Below, in pieces: positions 1-5,799 of a stretch of DNA of 38,122 nt. The position numbers were made by a program, and so were the translations under genes. The stretch is from NCBI GenBank assembly GCA_021780195.1, contig JAJXZE010000014.1, positions 1 through 38,122 of the forward strand, read 5' to 3'. The notes beneath the pieces were generated by a model, which worked only from the letters and a program-made list of their open reading frames with translations, was not told the DNA's origin and made no database searches. Every line of letters begins with the position of its first letter. Position 1 is the stretch's first letter. Source of the DNA: a bacterium (lineage in GTDB: Bacteria > Patescibacteriota > Minisyncoccia > UBA6257 > 2-01-FULL-56-20).

Positions 1-72
1 GACTCCTTCCTCCTTGATCCGACGCAGGATCTGCTCCTTCACTTCCGGAGCGACCCGATGATATTTCTTCAT
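1..72 (-). CDS. Transposase-like N-terminus (partial, runs off window)
   Basis: The reverse strand reads 24 codons from ATG at 72 to the window edge with no stop: MKKYHRVAPEVKEQILRRIK and four more residues. The basic 'xxVKEQILxRIKEEGV' start resembles the first helix of the helix-turn-helix in IS3-type OrfA transposases, but too little is present to name a family. The frame stays open upstream to a TTG at 108, so the start could be 108. It is too short for the ORF track. A stand-alone HTH regulator is the alternative. The similarity is from memory, not a search. Confidence 0.4.
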   Translation of the reverse strand, partial: MKKYHRVAPEVKEQILRRIKEEGV

Positions 73-227
73 GTATTTATCTTTGGACAATCCGACCTTT
101 CTGTCCAATATATGGGGTCAAGGCCACGAGAATCCGCAACGACAAAGGTTTATGCGCCCACGTCGAAGGCGAGGATATTGTCTACTCAAGGGCCGCTGGC
201 GCAACTTTTTCTCACATCAAGGAGGCT

Positions 228-551
228 ATGGATTGGAAGTTCGACCTATCGAACTTGCAACCGCCACCTCCGGGTCTTGGTTTGCTTGTACGGCTACGCG
301 AGGTCAGCGGTGACGCTTTTCCCGACAAGGGGCGACTGATTCATGCTATCGCTGATACCGCCGTTCTCATCGAGGCTCTTGAGAATAATGGCAAGCTCAA
401 CCTCGATGACGGAACGCTCGTCCGCGTGCAGGCATTCTATACGGACATGCTGGAGATGCTCAACCGCATCCCCGGGCCGGACATCGTGTCGTGCTTCGGC
501 AGGCACGAATCGATCTTGGGCGTTGCGTCTCGCGGCGGCGGGCGGCGCTGA
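228..551 (+). CDS. Hypothetical protein, 107 aa
   Basis: No family is recognised. The protein is soluble and mixed alpha, with a helical stretch around residues 35-85 and a Gly/Arg-rich C-terminal tail (ASRGGGRR). The start is supported by a full AAGGAGG at 219-225, although the 2-nt spacing to ATG is unusually tight. A strong intrinsic terminator begins 14 nt after the stop, so this looks like a complete monocistronic unit. Overlapping plus-strand ORFs at 58-339, 71-313 and 343-699 are taken as shadows. It sits next to a transposase-like fragment, so it may be accessory cargo; that is inference. Confidence 0.6.
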   Translation: MDWKFDLSNLQPPPPGLGLLVRLREVSGDAFPDKGRLIHAIADTAVLIEALENNGKLNLDDGTLVRVQAFYTDMLEMLNRIPGPDIVSCFGRHESILGVASRGGGRR

Positions 552-564
552 TGTCATTTTTATT

Positions 565-597
565 ACCGCGTTGATCGAAATCGGCGCGGTTTTTCTT
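565..597 (+). terminator. Intrinsic terminator after the 107-aa gene
   Basis: An 11-bp stem (ACCGCGTTGAT paired with ATCGGCGCGGT, including two G-U pairs) is closed by a CGAA tetraloop and followed directly by TTTTCTT. Confidence 0.8.
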
Positions 598-612
598 TGG
601 TCGGGACAGTGT

Positions 613-642
613 TTGCCGTGCCGTGGCCACGCGTGCTATAAT
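613..642 (+). promoter_or_regulatory. Promoter with extended -10 (TTGCCG-18-TATAAT)
   Basis: TTGCCG at 613-618 lies 18 nt before TGC-TATAAT (-10 at 637-642, TGn extension at 634-636). The predicted start of transcription falls on the ATG at 650, or within one base of it. It reads toward the hydrolase-Nudix fusion at 715. Confidence 0.65.
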
Positions 643-649
643 ACTCCCA

Positions 650-700
650 TGATCAAGCGTCTCCAGCCGGTCCTTTTCTATGCGCCAGCGGAGAAGTAGT
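650..700 (+). CDS. Possible 16-aa leaderless leader peptide
   Basis: An ATG 7 nt after the -10 box opens a 16-codon reading frame (MIKRLQPVLFYAPAEK) that stops 14 nt before the ATG of the hydrolase-Nudix fusion. Position relative to the promoter matches other leaderless starts in the window, so ribosomes would be expected to load here. It may be a translated leader that couples to the fusion gene, or simply the 5' end of its mRNA. No homology can be judged at this length. Confidence 0.3.
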
Positions 701-714
701 TTTATAGCGGCTAC

Positions 715-2034
715 ATGGAGAAGATTTTCATAAACAATAGGGCGGGGAAGAAAATTGCCGTTCTTATCGAAGTTGCCCCAAAAGCACGGGGGTTGGCTTT
801 CGTCATGCACGGACAGGGTTCCGTCAAGGAACAGCCGCAGATCGAAACTTTCGCCGCCGCTTTTAGGGATAACGATTTTACGGTGATACGGTTCGACGCG
901 CGCAATTCGATGGGGGAGAGTGAGGGCAAAATGGAAGACGCAAGTATCACCAGCTATTATGAAGATCTTGAGGATGTGATTGATTGGTCGCGGACGCAGC
1001 ATTGGTATCGGGAGCCATTCGTCCTTGCGGGACACAGCCTAGGAGGAATCTGTATCGCTCTCTACGCGGAACGGCATCCGGAAAAGGTAAGGGCGTGTGC
1101 GCCGACCTCGACGGTGGTGTCCGGCACATTGAGCTACGAGGCCCACATGGCCGCCGACCCAAAGGGTCTCGAGGAGTGGCGGCGTACCGGTTGGCAGGTC
1201 AGCGAGAGCAGGTCGCATCCCGGCGTGATCAAGCGGATCAAATGGGCCAATATGGAGGACCGTCTGAAATACGACCTTCTTGAGGGCGCGCAAAGATTGA
1301 CCATGCCGGTTCTGATGATGGTCGGTGAAAAAGATACGGGCACTCCACTGGAGCATCAAAAGATTCTTTATGATCGGCTACCGGGAAGGAAAGAACTCCA
1401 CCTCATCAAGGGCGCGGAACATACTTTCAGGGATGAAAAGCATTTGCAGGAAATAAGCGCCATCTTTGACCAGTGGATCAAGAGCTTTACGATGAGACTC
1501 GTGGCCACTATTCGGGATGCCGATGTGGGTAGCGATTTTCCCAACCCAATTGTGTACAAGGAACGTCGGGCAAGCCGGGCGATCGTCTTTGACGAGGACC
1601 GCAACGTGGCGCTCCTTCATGCCAGAAAGAAGCATTATCACAAACTGCCCGGAGGCGGCATAGAGAAAGGGGAGAGTGTAATGTCGGCATTGCACCGGGA
1701 GCTTTCGGAAGAAATTGGTTGCTCCGCGAGAAATATCCGCGAACTTGGCATAGTAGAAGAATACCGTAATAAATACTCGTTAAGGCAGATTTCCTATTGC
1801 TTTTTGGCGGATGTGGACGGAGAAAAAGGTACGCCGCATCTTGAAGCAGACGAGATAGCGGATGGCTTTGAAACGATTTGGATCGGTATCGGGAGTGCAA
1901 TTGTGATGCTTGAGGGAGAAGCGTCCGTGGAAGATTATGAAGGCAAATTCATACGGATGAGGGACCTTGCCCTGCTCAAAGAAGCGGTCCAGTCTATTCA
2001 TCGAACTAGCATTGAAGATGAAAAAGATCACTAG
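715..2034 (+). CDS. Fusion protein: alpha/beta hydrolase + Nudix hydrolase
   Basis: One uninterrupted 439-aa frame joins two enzymes. Residues 1-255 are an alpha/beta hydrolase: nucleophile elbow GHSLGG (Ser108), a probable acid Asp207 in 'GEKDTGTP' and His236 in 'GAEHTF'. Residues 260-439 are a Nudix domain with a perfect box (GGIEKGE, seven residues, RELSEEIGC; residues 314-336). The Nudix part begins 'MRLVATI' at Met260, so it reads like a gene whose start became internal. The first half is expected to cleave an ester, thioester or amide, the second a nucleoside diphosphate-X compound; substrates are unknown. No strong Shine-Dalgarno precedes 715. It overlaps the remnant maf gene by 17 nt, so co-transcription is likely. 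The same two families occur as neighbours at 3882-5050. Confidence 0.85.
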   Translation: MEKIFINNRAGKKIAVLIEVAPKARGLAFVMHGQGSVKEQPQIETFAAAFRDNDFTVIRFDARNSMGESEGKMEDASITSYYEDLEDVIDWSRTQHWYREPFVLAGHSLGGICIALYAERHPEKVRACAPTSTVVSGTLSYEAHMAADPKGLEEWRRTGWQVSESRSHPGVIKRIKWANMEDRLKYDLLEGAQRLTMPVLMMVGEKDTGTPLEHQKILYDRLPGRKELHLIKGAEHTFRDEKHLQEISAIFDQWIKSFTMRLVATIRDADVGSDFPNPIVYKERRASRAIVFDEDRNVALLHARKKHYHKLPGGGIEKGESVMSALHRELSEEIGCSARNIRELGIVEEYRNKYSLRQISYCFLADVDGEKGTPHLEADEIADGFETIWIGIGSAIVMLEGEASVEDYEGKFIRMRDLALLKEAVQSIHRTSIEDEKDH

Positions 2035-2461
2035 AAAAATCATCCTTGCCTCATCGTCTCCGCGCAGAAGAGAACTGCTTGCGAAAACCGGCTTGAAATT
2101 CAGGGTTGATCCGAGCGACTACGAGGAGGATATGACCCTCAAGTCGAAGCCGGCCGAGGTCGCAAGGATTCTATCGCGCGGGAAAGCTGAGACGACGCAA
2201 AGAATTCCTTGATGACCGCCGCGATCGGGCGGAAGTTCACGAGCCGTTGAGAGCCGGGTGTATTTCAAGAAAATGACCTCGTCCGAAATCGCCGCATACG
2301 TGAAAACCGGTGAGCCGCTTGAGCGCGGAGGCGGCTATGCCATTCAGGAAATCGGTTCGATCTTCATCAGAAAGATCGAGGGCGACTTCTTCGGGATCAT
2401 GGGATTGCCGGTTTATGAGCTGGTGTGAGAACTGAAGCATTTTGGGATCGAAGTATGGTAA
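2018..2461 (+). pseudogene. maf: Maf-family nucleotide pyrophosphatase, broken
   Basis: The N-terminal part is clear: 'IILASSSPRRRELLAKTGL' then 'DYEEDMTLKSKPAEVARILS', the Maf/YhdE substrate-loop region. A TGA at 2210-2212 ends this piece. From about 2249 the same frame resumes with the Maf C-terminus ('SRVYFKKMTSSEIAAYVKTG', then 'GYAIQEIGSIFIRKIEGDFF'), but about 60 codons of the middle, including the catalytic-Asp region, are missing. A second in-frame TGA (2426-2428) cuts the last residues, which continue ELKHFGIEVW to TAA at 2461. Maf proteins hydrolyse non-canonical or modified nucleotides. An internal deletion plus nonsense codons make this non-functional. TGA reassignment is unlikely because many genes here end in TGA. 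Confidence 0.8.
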
Positions 2462-2490
2462 TCCGGGCTCAGTGCCATGCGTGAATCCGC

Positions 2491-2521
2491 AAGAGGTCCG
2501 AGCAATCGGGCCTCTTGTTTT
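2491..2521 (+). terminator. Intrinsic terminator, copy 1 of a repeated terminator
   Basis: Stem AAGAGGTCCG / CGGGCCTCTT (10 bp, one G-U), loop AGCAAT, then GTTTT. The core AGGTCCGAGCAATCGGGCCT is identical to the terminator at 3467-3496. Confidence 0.8.
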
Positions 2522-2523
2522 GA

Positions 2524-2532
2524 TGCTATAAT
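2524..2532 (+). promoter_or_regulatory. Extended -10 promoter, leaderless start for zinc-ribbon gene
   Basis: TGC-TATAAT (-10 at 2527-2532) lies 6 nt before the ATG at 2539, directly after the terminator. There is no good -35, as expected for an extended -10 promoter. Confidence 0.6.
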
Positions 2533-2538
2533 ATTCCA

Positions 2539-2700
2539 ATGAAAGAATCCCATCCACACAAATGTTCAGTGGAGAAAATCGCCCACTTCCGGTGCGGCAA
2601 GTGCGGTAAATGGTGGTCGGTCGCCGACGCGCCCAGGGAACGGCGGTATTGGTTCTGTCCCTGGTGCGGTGAAAAGAAGAGCGCCCGACCGCAGTCATGA
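2539..2700 (+). CDS. Small zinc-ribbon protein, 53 aa
   Basis: Too short for the ORF track. The reading frame from ATG 2539 gives a 53-aa protein with two CxxC knuckles, 'RCGKCGKWW' and 'FCPWCGEKK', about 20 residues apart: a rubredoxin/zinc-ribbon fold that should bind one Zn. His residues at the N-terminus (SHPHKC) add possible ligands. Its stop overlaps the ATG of the ICMT-like gene (ATGA at 2697-2700), so the two are translationally coupled. The role is unknown; such ribbons often act as nucleic-acid or protein adaptors. Confidence 0.75.
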   Translation: MKESHPHKCSVEKIAHFRCGKCGKWWSVADAPRERRYWFCPWCGEKKSARPQS

Positions 2701-3239
2701 CCGTCTTCAGCGTCATCATTCTTCTCTCCTGGCTCTTTCTCGTCGCCTACTGGATCATTTCCGCGCGCGGCGCGAAGAAGATGGTTCACCGCGTGGGGCC
2801 GCGACGGTATCTGGGTATTCTTCTCATAGCGGCATGTGCCATTATCTTCCACTCATACGACGGGCACGTTTTTCCGCGCGTTCCATGGGTTGGGGCGCTC
2901 GGCGCAGGGCTTGCCGTGTCCGGCATCGCCTTTGCCGTTTGGGCAAGGCGGTGCCTCGGGAAGAACTGGAGTCCGGTGCCGTCCATCCAGGAGAACCATG
3001 AACTGGTGACGTCGGGACCGTACCGTTTCGTGCGCCACCCGATTTATACGGGCGTCATCGTTGCGCTCATCGGGTCCGCACTCGTGAGCAATCTTCTGTG
3101 GCTCATTATCTGCGCGGCCTTCGCCCTGACCTTTGCGTGGCGGGTGCACGTGGAGGATTCCCTTATGGCGAAACTTTTCCCGCAGGCGTACCCCGCGTAT
3201 CGCGCGAGAACGAAGGCGCTCATCCCGTTTGTCTGGTGA
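2697..3239 (+). CDS. ICMT/PEMT-family membrane methyltransferase-like protein
   Basis: A 180-aa integral membrane protein with four or five hydrophobic segments. The C-terminal half has the signature 'GPYRFVRHPIYTG' and then a cytosolic 'AYPAYRARTKALIPF' tail, the S-adenosylmethionine-binding region of the isoprenylcysteine carboxyl methyltransferase / phospholipid N-methyltransferase superfamily. Bacterial members methylate small hydrophobic or lipid substrates, but the substrate cannot be read from sequence. It follows the zinc-ribbon gene with an ATGA overlap. No terminator lies directly after it on the plus strand until 3467. Confidence 0.85.
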   Translation: MTVFSVIILLSWLFLVAYWIISARGAKKMVHRVGPRRYLGILLIAACAIIFHSYDGHVFPRVPWVGALGAGLAVSGIAFAVWARRCLGKNWSPVPSIQENHELVTSGPYRFVRHPIYTGVIVALIGSALVSNLLWLIICAAFALTFAWRVHVEDSLMAKLFPQAYPAYRARTKALIPFVW

Positions 3240-3273
3240 GGGATTGGATGCATTCTGCGGTTATCCTGCGGAC

Positions 3274-3343
3274 GGTGGACGTACGGGGAGTCGGACCCCG
3301 CGGACCCCAATTATCAGGTCGGGGCCGGCACCGTGCTACGCCC
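3274..3343 (-). tRNA. tRNA-Ile(GAT)-like sequence with truncated D arm (probable pseudo-tRNA)
   Basis: On the minus strand GGGCGTA pairs with TACGTCC (7-bp acceptor, one G-U), followed by discriminator A and CCG. The T arm is perfect (CGGGG / CCCCG) with loop TCCGACT. A 5-nt variable region and an anticodon stem CCCGA / TTGGG are present. The anticodon loop CCTGATAA holds GAT but has 8 nt. Only 13 nt remain where 8-9, the D arm and 26 should be, so a normal D arm cannot form. It is best read as a decayed tRNA-Ile or tRNA-derived element. Half of the anticodon arm recurs at 3430-3445. Confidence 0.4.
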
Positions 3344-3445
3344 ACCGCTATGACATAATAGGGGATTGCGCATTAAATCTTGATGAAGACGGGGTTGACG
3401 AAGCGGATGAGGACGGGTATACTCCGGGTATTATCAGGTCGGGGC
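3310..3445. repeat. 16-nt direct repeat ATTATCAGGTCGGGGC, 120 bp apart
   Basis: Identical copies lie at 3310-3325 (inside the tRNA-like sequence) and 3430-3445. The 325-nt gap 3240-3564 holds no gene; besides this repeat it contains the tRNA-like sequence and terminator 3467-3496. Confidence 0.7.
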
Positions 3446-3466
3446 GACATCGTGTCCGAATCCCGC

Positions 3467-3496
3467 AAAAGGTCCGAGCAATCGGGCCTTTTGTTT
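3467..3496 (+). terminator. Intrinsic terminator, copy 2 of repeated terminator
   Basis: Stem AAAAGGTCCG / CGGGCCTTTT, loop AGCAAT, then GTTT. The 20-nt core is identical to that at 2491-2521; upstream bases (GAATCC-GCAA-AGG) are also shared. Confidence 0.75.
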
Positions 3497-3564
3497 AGGT
3501 TTCGACGGAAAATCGTGGGCGCCCCTCTCGCGGGAATCAGAAAAGTATCTTATAGTGTCTGAAT

Positions 3565-3885
3565 ATGAATGACCTCGTAAAGATTGTGGTGTCGGTGCCG
3601 CCGGAGCACGGCGCGAAACTCCGCGAAGTGATAGGCCATGCCGGCGGCGGCAGGATTGGCGACTACTCATTCTGCAGTTTCACCGTGAAGGGCGTCGGCC
3701 GTTTTAAGCCGGACGAGGGCGCGCATCCGTTCGTCGGCGAGGTTGGGAAGTTGGATGAGGTTGAAGAGGAGCGAATCGAGATTACGTGCGAGAGGAGCAT
3801 GGCGACAAGGGTTGTCAAAGTCATCCGCGACAATCATCCGTATGAGGAGCCGGTGATCGATGCGTATCCGCTGTTATCCATATGA
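3565..3885 (+). CDS. YqfO/NIF3 PII-like insert domain protein, stand-alone
   Basis: A 106-aa protein matching, by recall, the PII/CutA-like insert found inside Nif3/YqfO proteins (COG3323): 'GDYSFCSFTVKGVGRFKPDE', 'GAHPFVGEVGKLDEVEEERI' and C-terminal 'IRDNHPYEEPVIDAYPL'. Here the domain stands alone, without the flanking Nif3 metal-binding halves. PII-like folds usually trimerise and bind small ligands; the ligand is unknown. A TATAGT box ends 8 nt before the ATG. The stop overlaps the next ATG (ATGA at 3882-3885), starting a three-gene coupled operon. Confidence 0.85.
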   Translation: MNDLVKIVVSVPPEHGAKLREVIGHAGGGRIGDYSFCSFTVKGVGRFKPDEGAHPFVGEVGKLDEVEEERIEITCERSMATRVVKVIRDNHPYEEPVIDAYPLLSI

Positions 3886-4610
3886 AAGACAAAGTCATAA
3901 AAATCAAAGCTCCCGACGGGAAATGGGTTGCCGCAACCCAGCGCGGCTCGTTCGATAATCCCATCATCGTCATCGTGCACGGCCTCGCGGGCAATATGAA
4001 CGAGGCGATGCATTACAACGCCGCGCGGTATTTCGAAAAACACGGATTTTCCTCGCTTCGCATCAATTTATACCACTGGCAAAAAGGATATCGCAAGCTG
4101 CACGAGTGCACGTTCAGCACGCATGGTAGGGACATCGATGCGGTGCTCAAATACCTCGCCCGGCATAGAGCTAAGAAAGTGTTCGTCGTCGGCCACAGCT
4201 TCGGCTGGCCGTCCATTTTACACACCAAAGAGCGGAGTTACCTTGCAGTTGCCGGATGGGACGGTTCCAAGCTGCCGTATAGCAAGAAGGAATTTGCAAG
4301 GCGAAGCGAGGAGCCCAAGGGGAGGGTTCTGGACGAAGGGTATCTGGTCATCATGGGCGACCGGATGGCCGAAGATTCCCGTGTATTCAATTCGCTTGAT
4401 GCCGTGAGGAAGTTCGACAGGCCGATCAGCTTTATCACGGTGGATAACAACGTGGTGGGCAATTGGAATAACAATAAGAAGATGCATGCCGTTGCGAAGG
4501 TCAAGAAAGAGTTGGTGGTTATCAGAGGAGCGACACACACCTACGTAGAGGACGGAAAAGAGGAAGAGCTCTATGCGGCAACGGTAAAGTGGTTCAAGAA
4601 ATTCATATGA
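3882..4610 (+). CDS. Alpha/beta hydrolase
   Basis: A 242-aa serine hydrolase. The oxyanion strand 'IIVIVHGLAGN' is near residue 30, the nucleophile elbow is GHSFGW (Ser106) and the probable catalytic His lies in 'RGATHTYVEDG' near the C-terminus. The second Gly of the usual GxSxGG is Trp. There is no signal peptide, so it is cytosolic. It overlaps its neighbours by 4 nt on both sides (3882 and 4607), tying it to the PII-like protein and the Nudix enzyme. Its arrangement before a Nudix gene repeats the domain order of the fusion at 715-2034. The substrate is unknown. Confidence 0.85.
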   Translation: MKDKVIKIKAPDGKWVAATQRGSFDNPIIVIVHGLAGNMNEAMHYNAARYFEKHGFSSLRINLYHWQKGYRKLHECTFSTHGRDIDAVLKYLARHRAKKVFVVGHSFGWPSILHTKERSYLAVAGWDGSKLPYSKKEFARRSEEPKGRVLDEGYLVIMGDRMAEDSRVFNSLDAVRKFDRPISFITVDNNVVGNWNNNKKMHAVAKVKKELVVIRGATHTYVEDGKEEELYAATVKWFKKFI

Positions 4611-5050
4611 CAGACAAAGACGCCTATTTCGTCGCGGTAAAAGTCTTCCTCATGAAGGACGGCAAGCTTCTGATCATGAAAGACAACTTTGGGGATTGGG
4701 ACTTACCGGGAGGGCGCTTGAGGCCGGACGAGTTCGAGACACCTCTTGAGGATGTCATTAAGAGAAAAATGAAGGAAGAGTTAGGTGGCGGCATCCAATA
4801 CACGATCGGCAAACCGGTCGTCTTTATGCGTCATGAGCGGCAGGAAGCGTCGCCGGGCAATCCTACGGTTCGCATCTTTGCGGTCGGCTATGAAGGGACG
4901 CTCACGACCGGGGAGATCAAAACGTCCGAACGCCATCCCGAATTTCTCTGGGTCGATCCAAAGAACTTCCGCCCGGAGGAATACCTCAAGGGAGGATGGC
5001 TGAAGGGGGTGCAGGAATACTTGGCGATCACCAATAAAAGTTCAGTATGA
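4607..5050 (+). CDS. Nudix hydrolase with atypical Nudix box
   Basis: The track starts at 4589, but ATG 4607 overlaps the upstream stop as ATGA and is preferred (147 aa). The fold is recognisable ('GDWDLPGGRLRPDE', then 'KMKEELGGG'), giving a Nudix-like box. It departs from the consensus in two ways: ten residues instead of seven separate the first Glu from Arg, and the RE pair is RK. The EExG metal ligands remain. Nudix enzymes cleave nucleoside diphosphate-X substrates using Mg; the substrate here is unknown and the altered box may change specificity. It is the last gene of the three-gene overlapping set. Confidence 0.85.
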   Translation: MTDKDAYFVAVKVFLMKDGKLLIMKDNFGDWDLPGGRLRPDEFETPLEDVIKRKMKEELGGGIQYTIGKPVVFMRHERQEASPGNPTVRIFAVGYEGTLTTGEIKTSERHPEFLWVDPKNFRPEEYLKGGWLKGVQEYLAITNKSSV

Positions 5051-5096
5051 CGCTCATTTGGGTGATCCGCGCGCCGCGCCGCGCCCACCTCGGCTT

Positions 5097-5125
5097 TTGA
5101 CCGCGCCGCCGCTTTACGCTACACT
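5097..5125 (+). promoter_or_regulatory. Promoter TTGACC-17-TACACT, leaderless
   Basis: TTGACC 5097-5102, 17-nt spacer, TACACT 5120-5125, then 7 nt to ATG 5133. This fixes the start of the downstream gene at 5133 rather than 5058. Confidence 0.7.
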
Positions 5126-5132
5126 GAAACGC

Positions 5133-5699
5133 ATGATTGCCACCGGGACGATTGCCGCATTGCTTCAGATGACCGCCACACTTCTTATGGGGGTCCAGCA
5201 CGACGTTCAGACGCCCGTGGCGGTGAAGGCCCAACTTGTCCTCACGGGGGAGCACGTGGTACAGATCGCGGCCCAGGCCGCGGCACCGGTTCCGTTTGTG
5301 GTGACCCCGAATGACGGCGCGTGGCCGAACGTGAAGGATCTTTTGAATGCGCCGTATCGGAATGCATCGGGGGTGTGGGTGCGCGAAGGCCAGGGCGTCG
5401 CACTCGACCAGTCCTCGGTCTCCTTCGGCGACCTGAATGCCGACGGCATGGATGATGCGGCGGTCGTCGTAAAGCGCACCGGGCCGAATGGCACCGTCGA
5501 ATACGCGCTTGCCGCGTTGCTGAATCAGGGAGGCATCATGTTCAATATTGCCGACCTGCCGCTCACGAGCGGCACGGCCCCGACCGTATACAACCACCGC
5601 ATCGTGAACGGCGCGATCGTGCTCGACTGGCAGAAGGCGGGAGGCGCTCGCGCCACTTCGACCTACGTTCTCTTCGGCGACGAACTCCAGGCGAAATAG
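5133..5699 (+). CDS. Exported protein with FG-GAP/VCBS-like calcium motif
   Basis: From ATG 5133 the product is 188 aa. Residues 1-20 form a hydrophobic signal or anchor (IATGTIAALLQMTATLLMGV). A Ca-binding-like loop 'FGDLNADGMDDAAVVV' follows near residue 110, as in FG-GAP/VCBS repeats of integrin-like surface proteins. The rest is a beta-rich, unrecognised domain ('GDGAWPNVKDLLNAPY' is not family-specific). The track start at 5058 is rejected because it includes the promoter. The gene ends in front of a bidirectional terminator. Likely a secreted or surface lipid-anchored protein; its role is unknown. Confidence 0.75.
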   Translation: MIATGTIAALLQMTATLLMGVQHDVQTPVAVKAQLVLTGEHVVQIAAQAAAPVPFVVTPNDGAWPNVKDLLNAPYRNASGVWVREGQGVALDQSSVSFGDLNADGMDDAAVVVKRTGPNGTVEYALAALLNQGGIMFNIADLPLTSGTAPTVYNHRIVNGAIVLDWQKAGGARATSTYVLFGDELQAK

Positions 5700-5738
5700 G
5701 ACGAGGGGTCAGGGGCGAGGGGGCACGCAAAGAGACCG

Positions 5739-5768
5739 AAAAACTCCCCGGCGCGCCGGGGAGTTTTT
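5739..5768. terminator. Bidirectional intrinsic terminator
   Basis: A perfect 20-nt palindrome CTCCCCGGCGCGCCGGGGAG flanked by AAAAA and TTTTT serves the plus-strand exported protein and the minus-strand nrdJ. Confidence 0.9.
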
Positions 5769-5799
5769 GATTGCGGGCCGCCGCCGGGCGCGCGCGCTC

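Noticed and set aside
83-111. Promoter TTGGAC-17-CAATAT for the 107-aa gene
   Set aside because: The -10 match is only three of six and it is also an inverted repeat (TTGGAC / GTCCAA), so no promoter is called.
2018-2461. TGA recoding (as in SR1/Gracilibacteria) to rescue maf
   Set aside because: Many intact genes here end in TGA with overlapping starts, so TGA is a stop; the missing middle would remain anyway.
3421-3466. Second tRNA (TCCGAATCC resembles a T arm)
   Set aside because: No T stem or acceptor pairing forms; only 16 nt are shared with the tRNA-like sequence.
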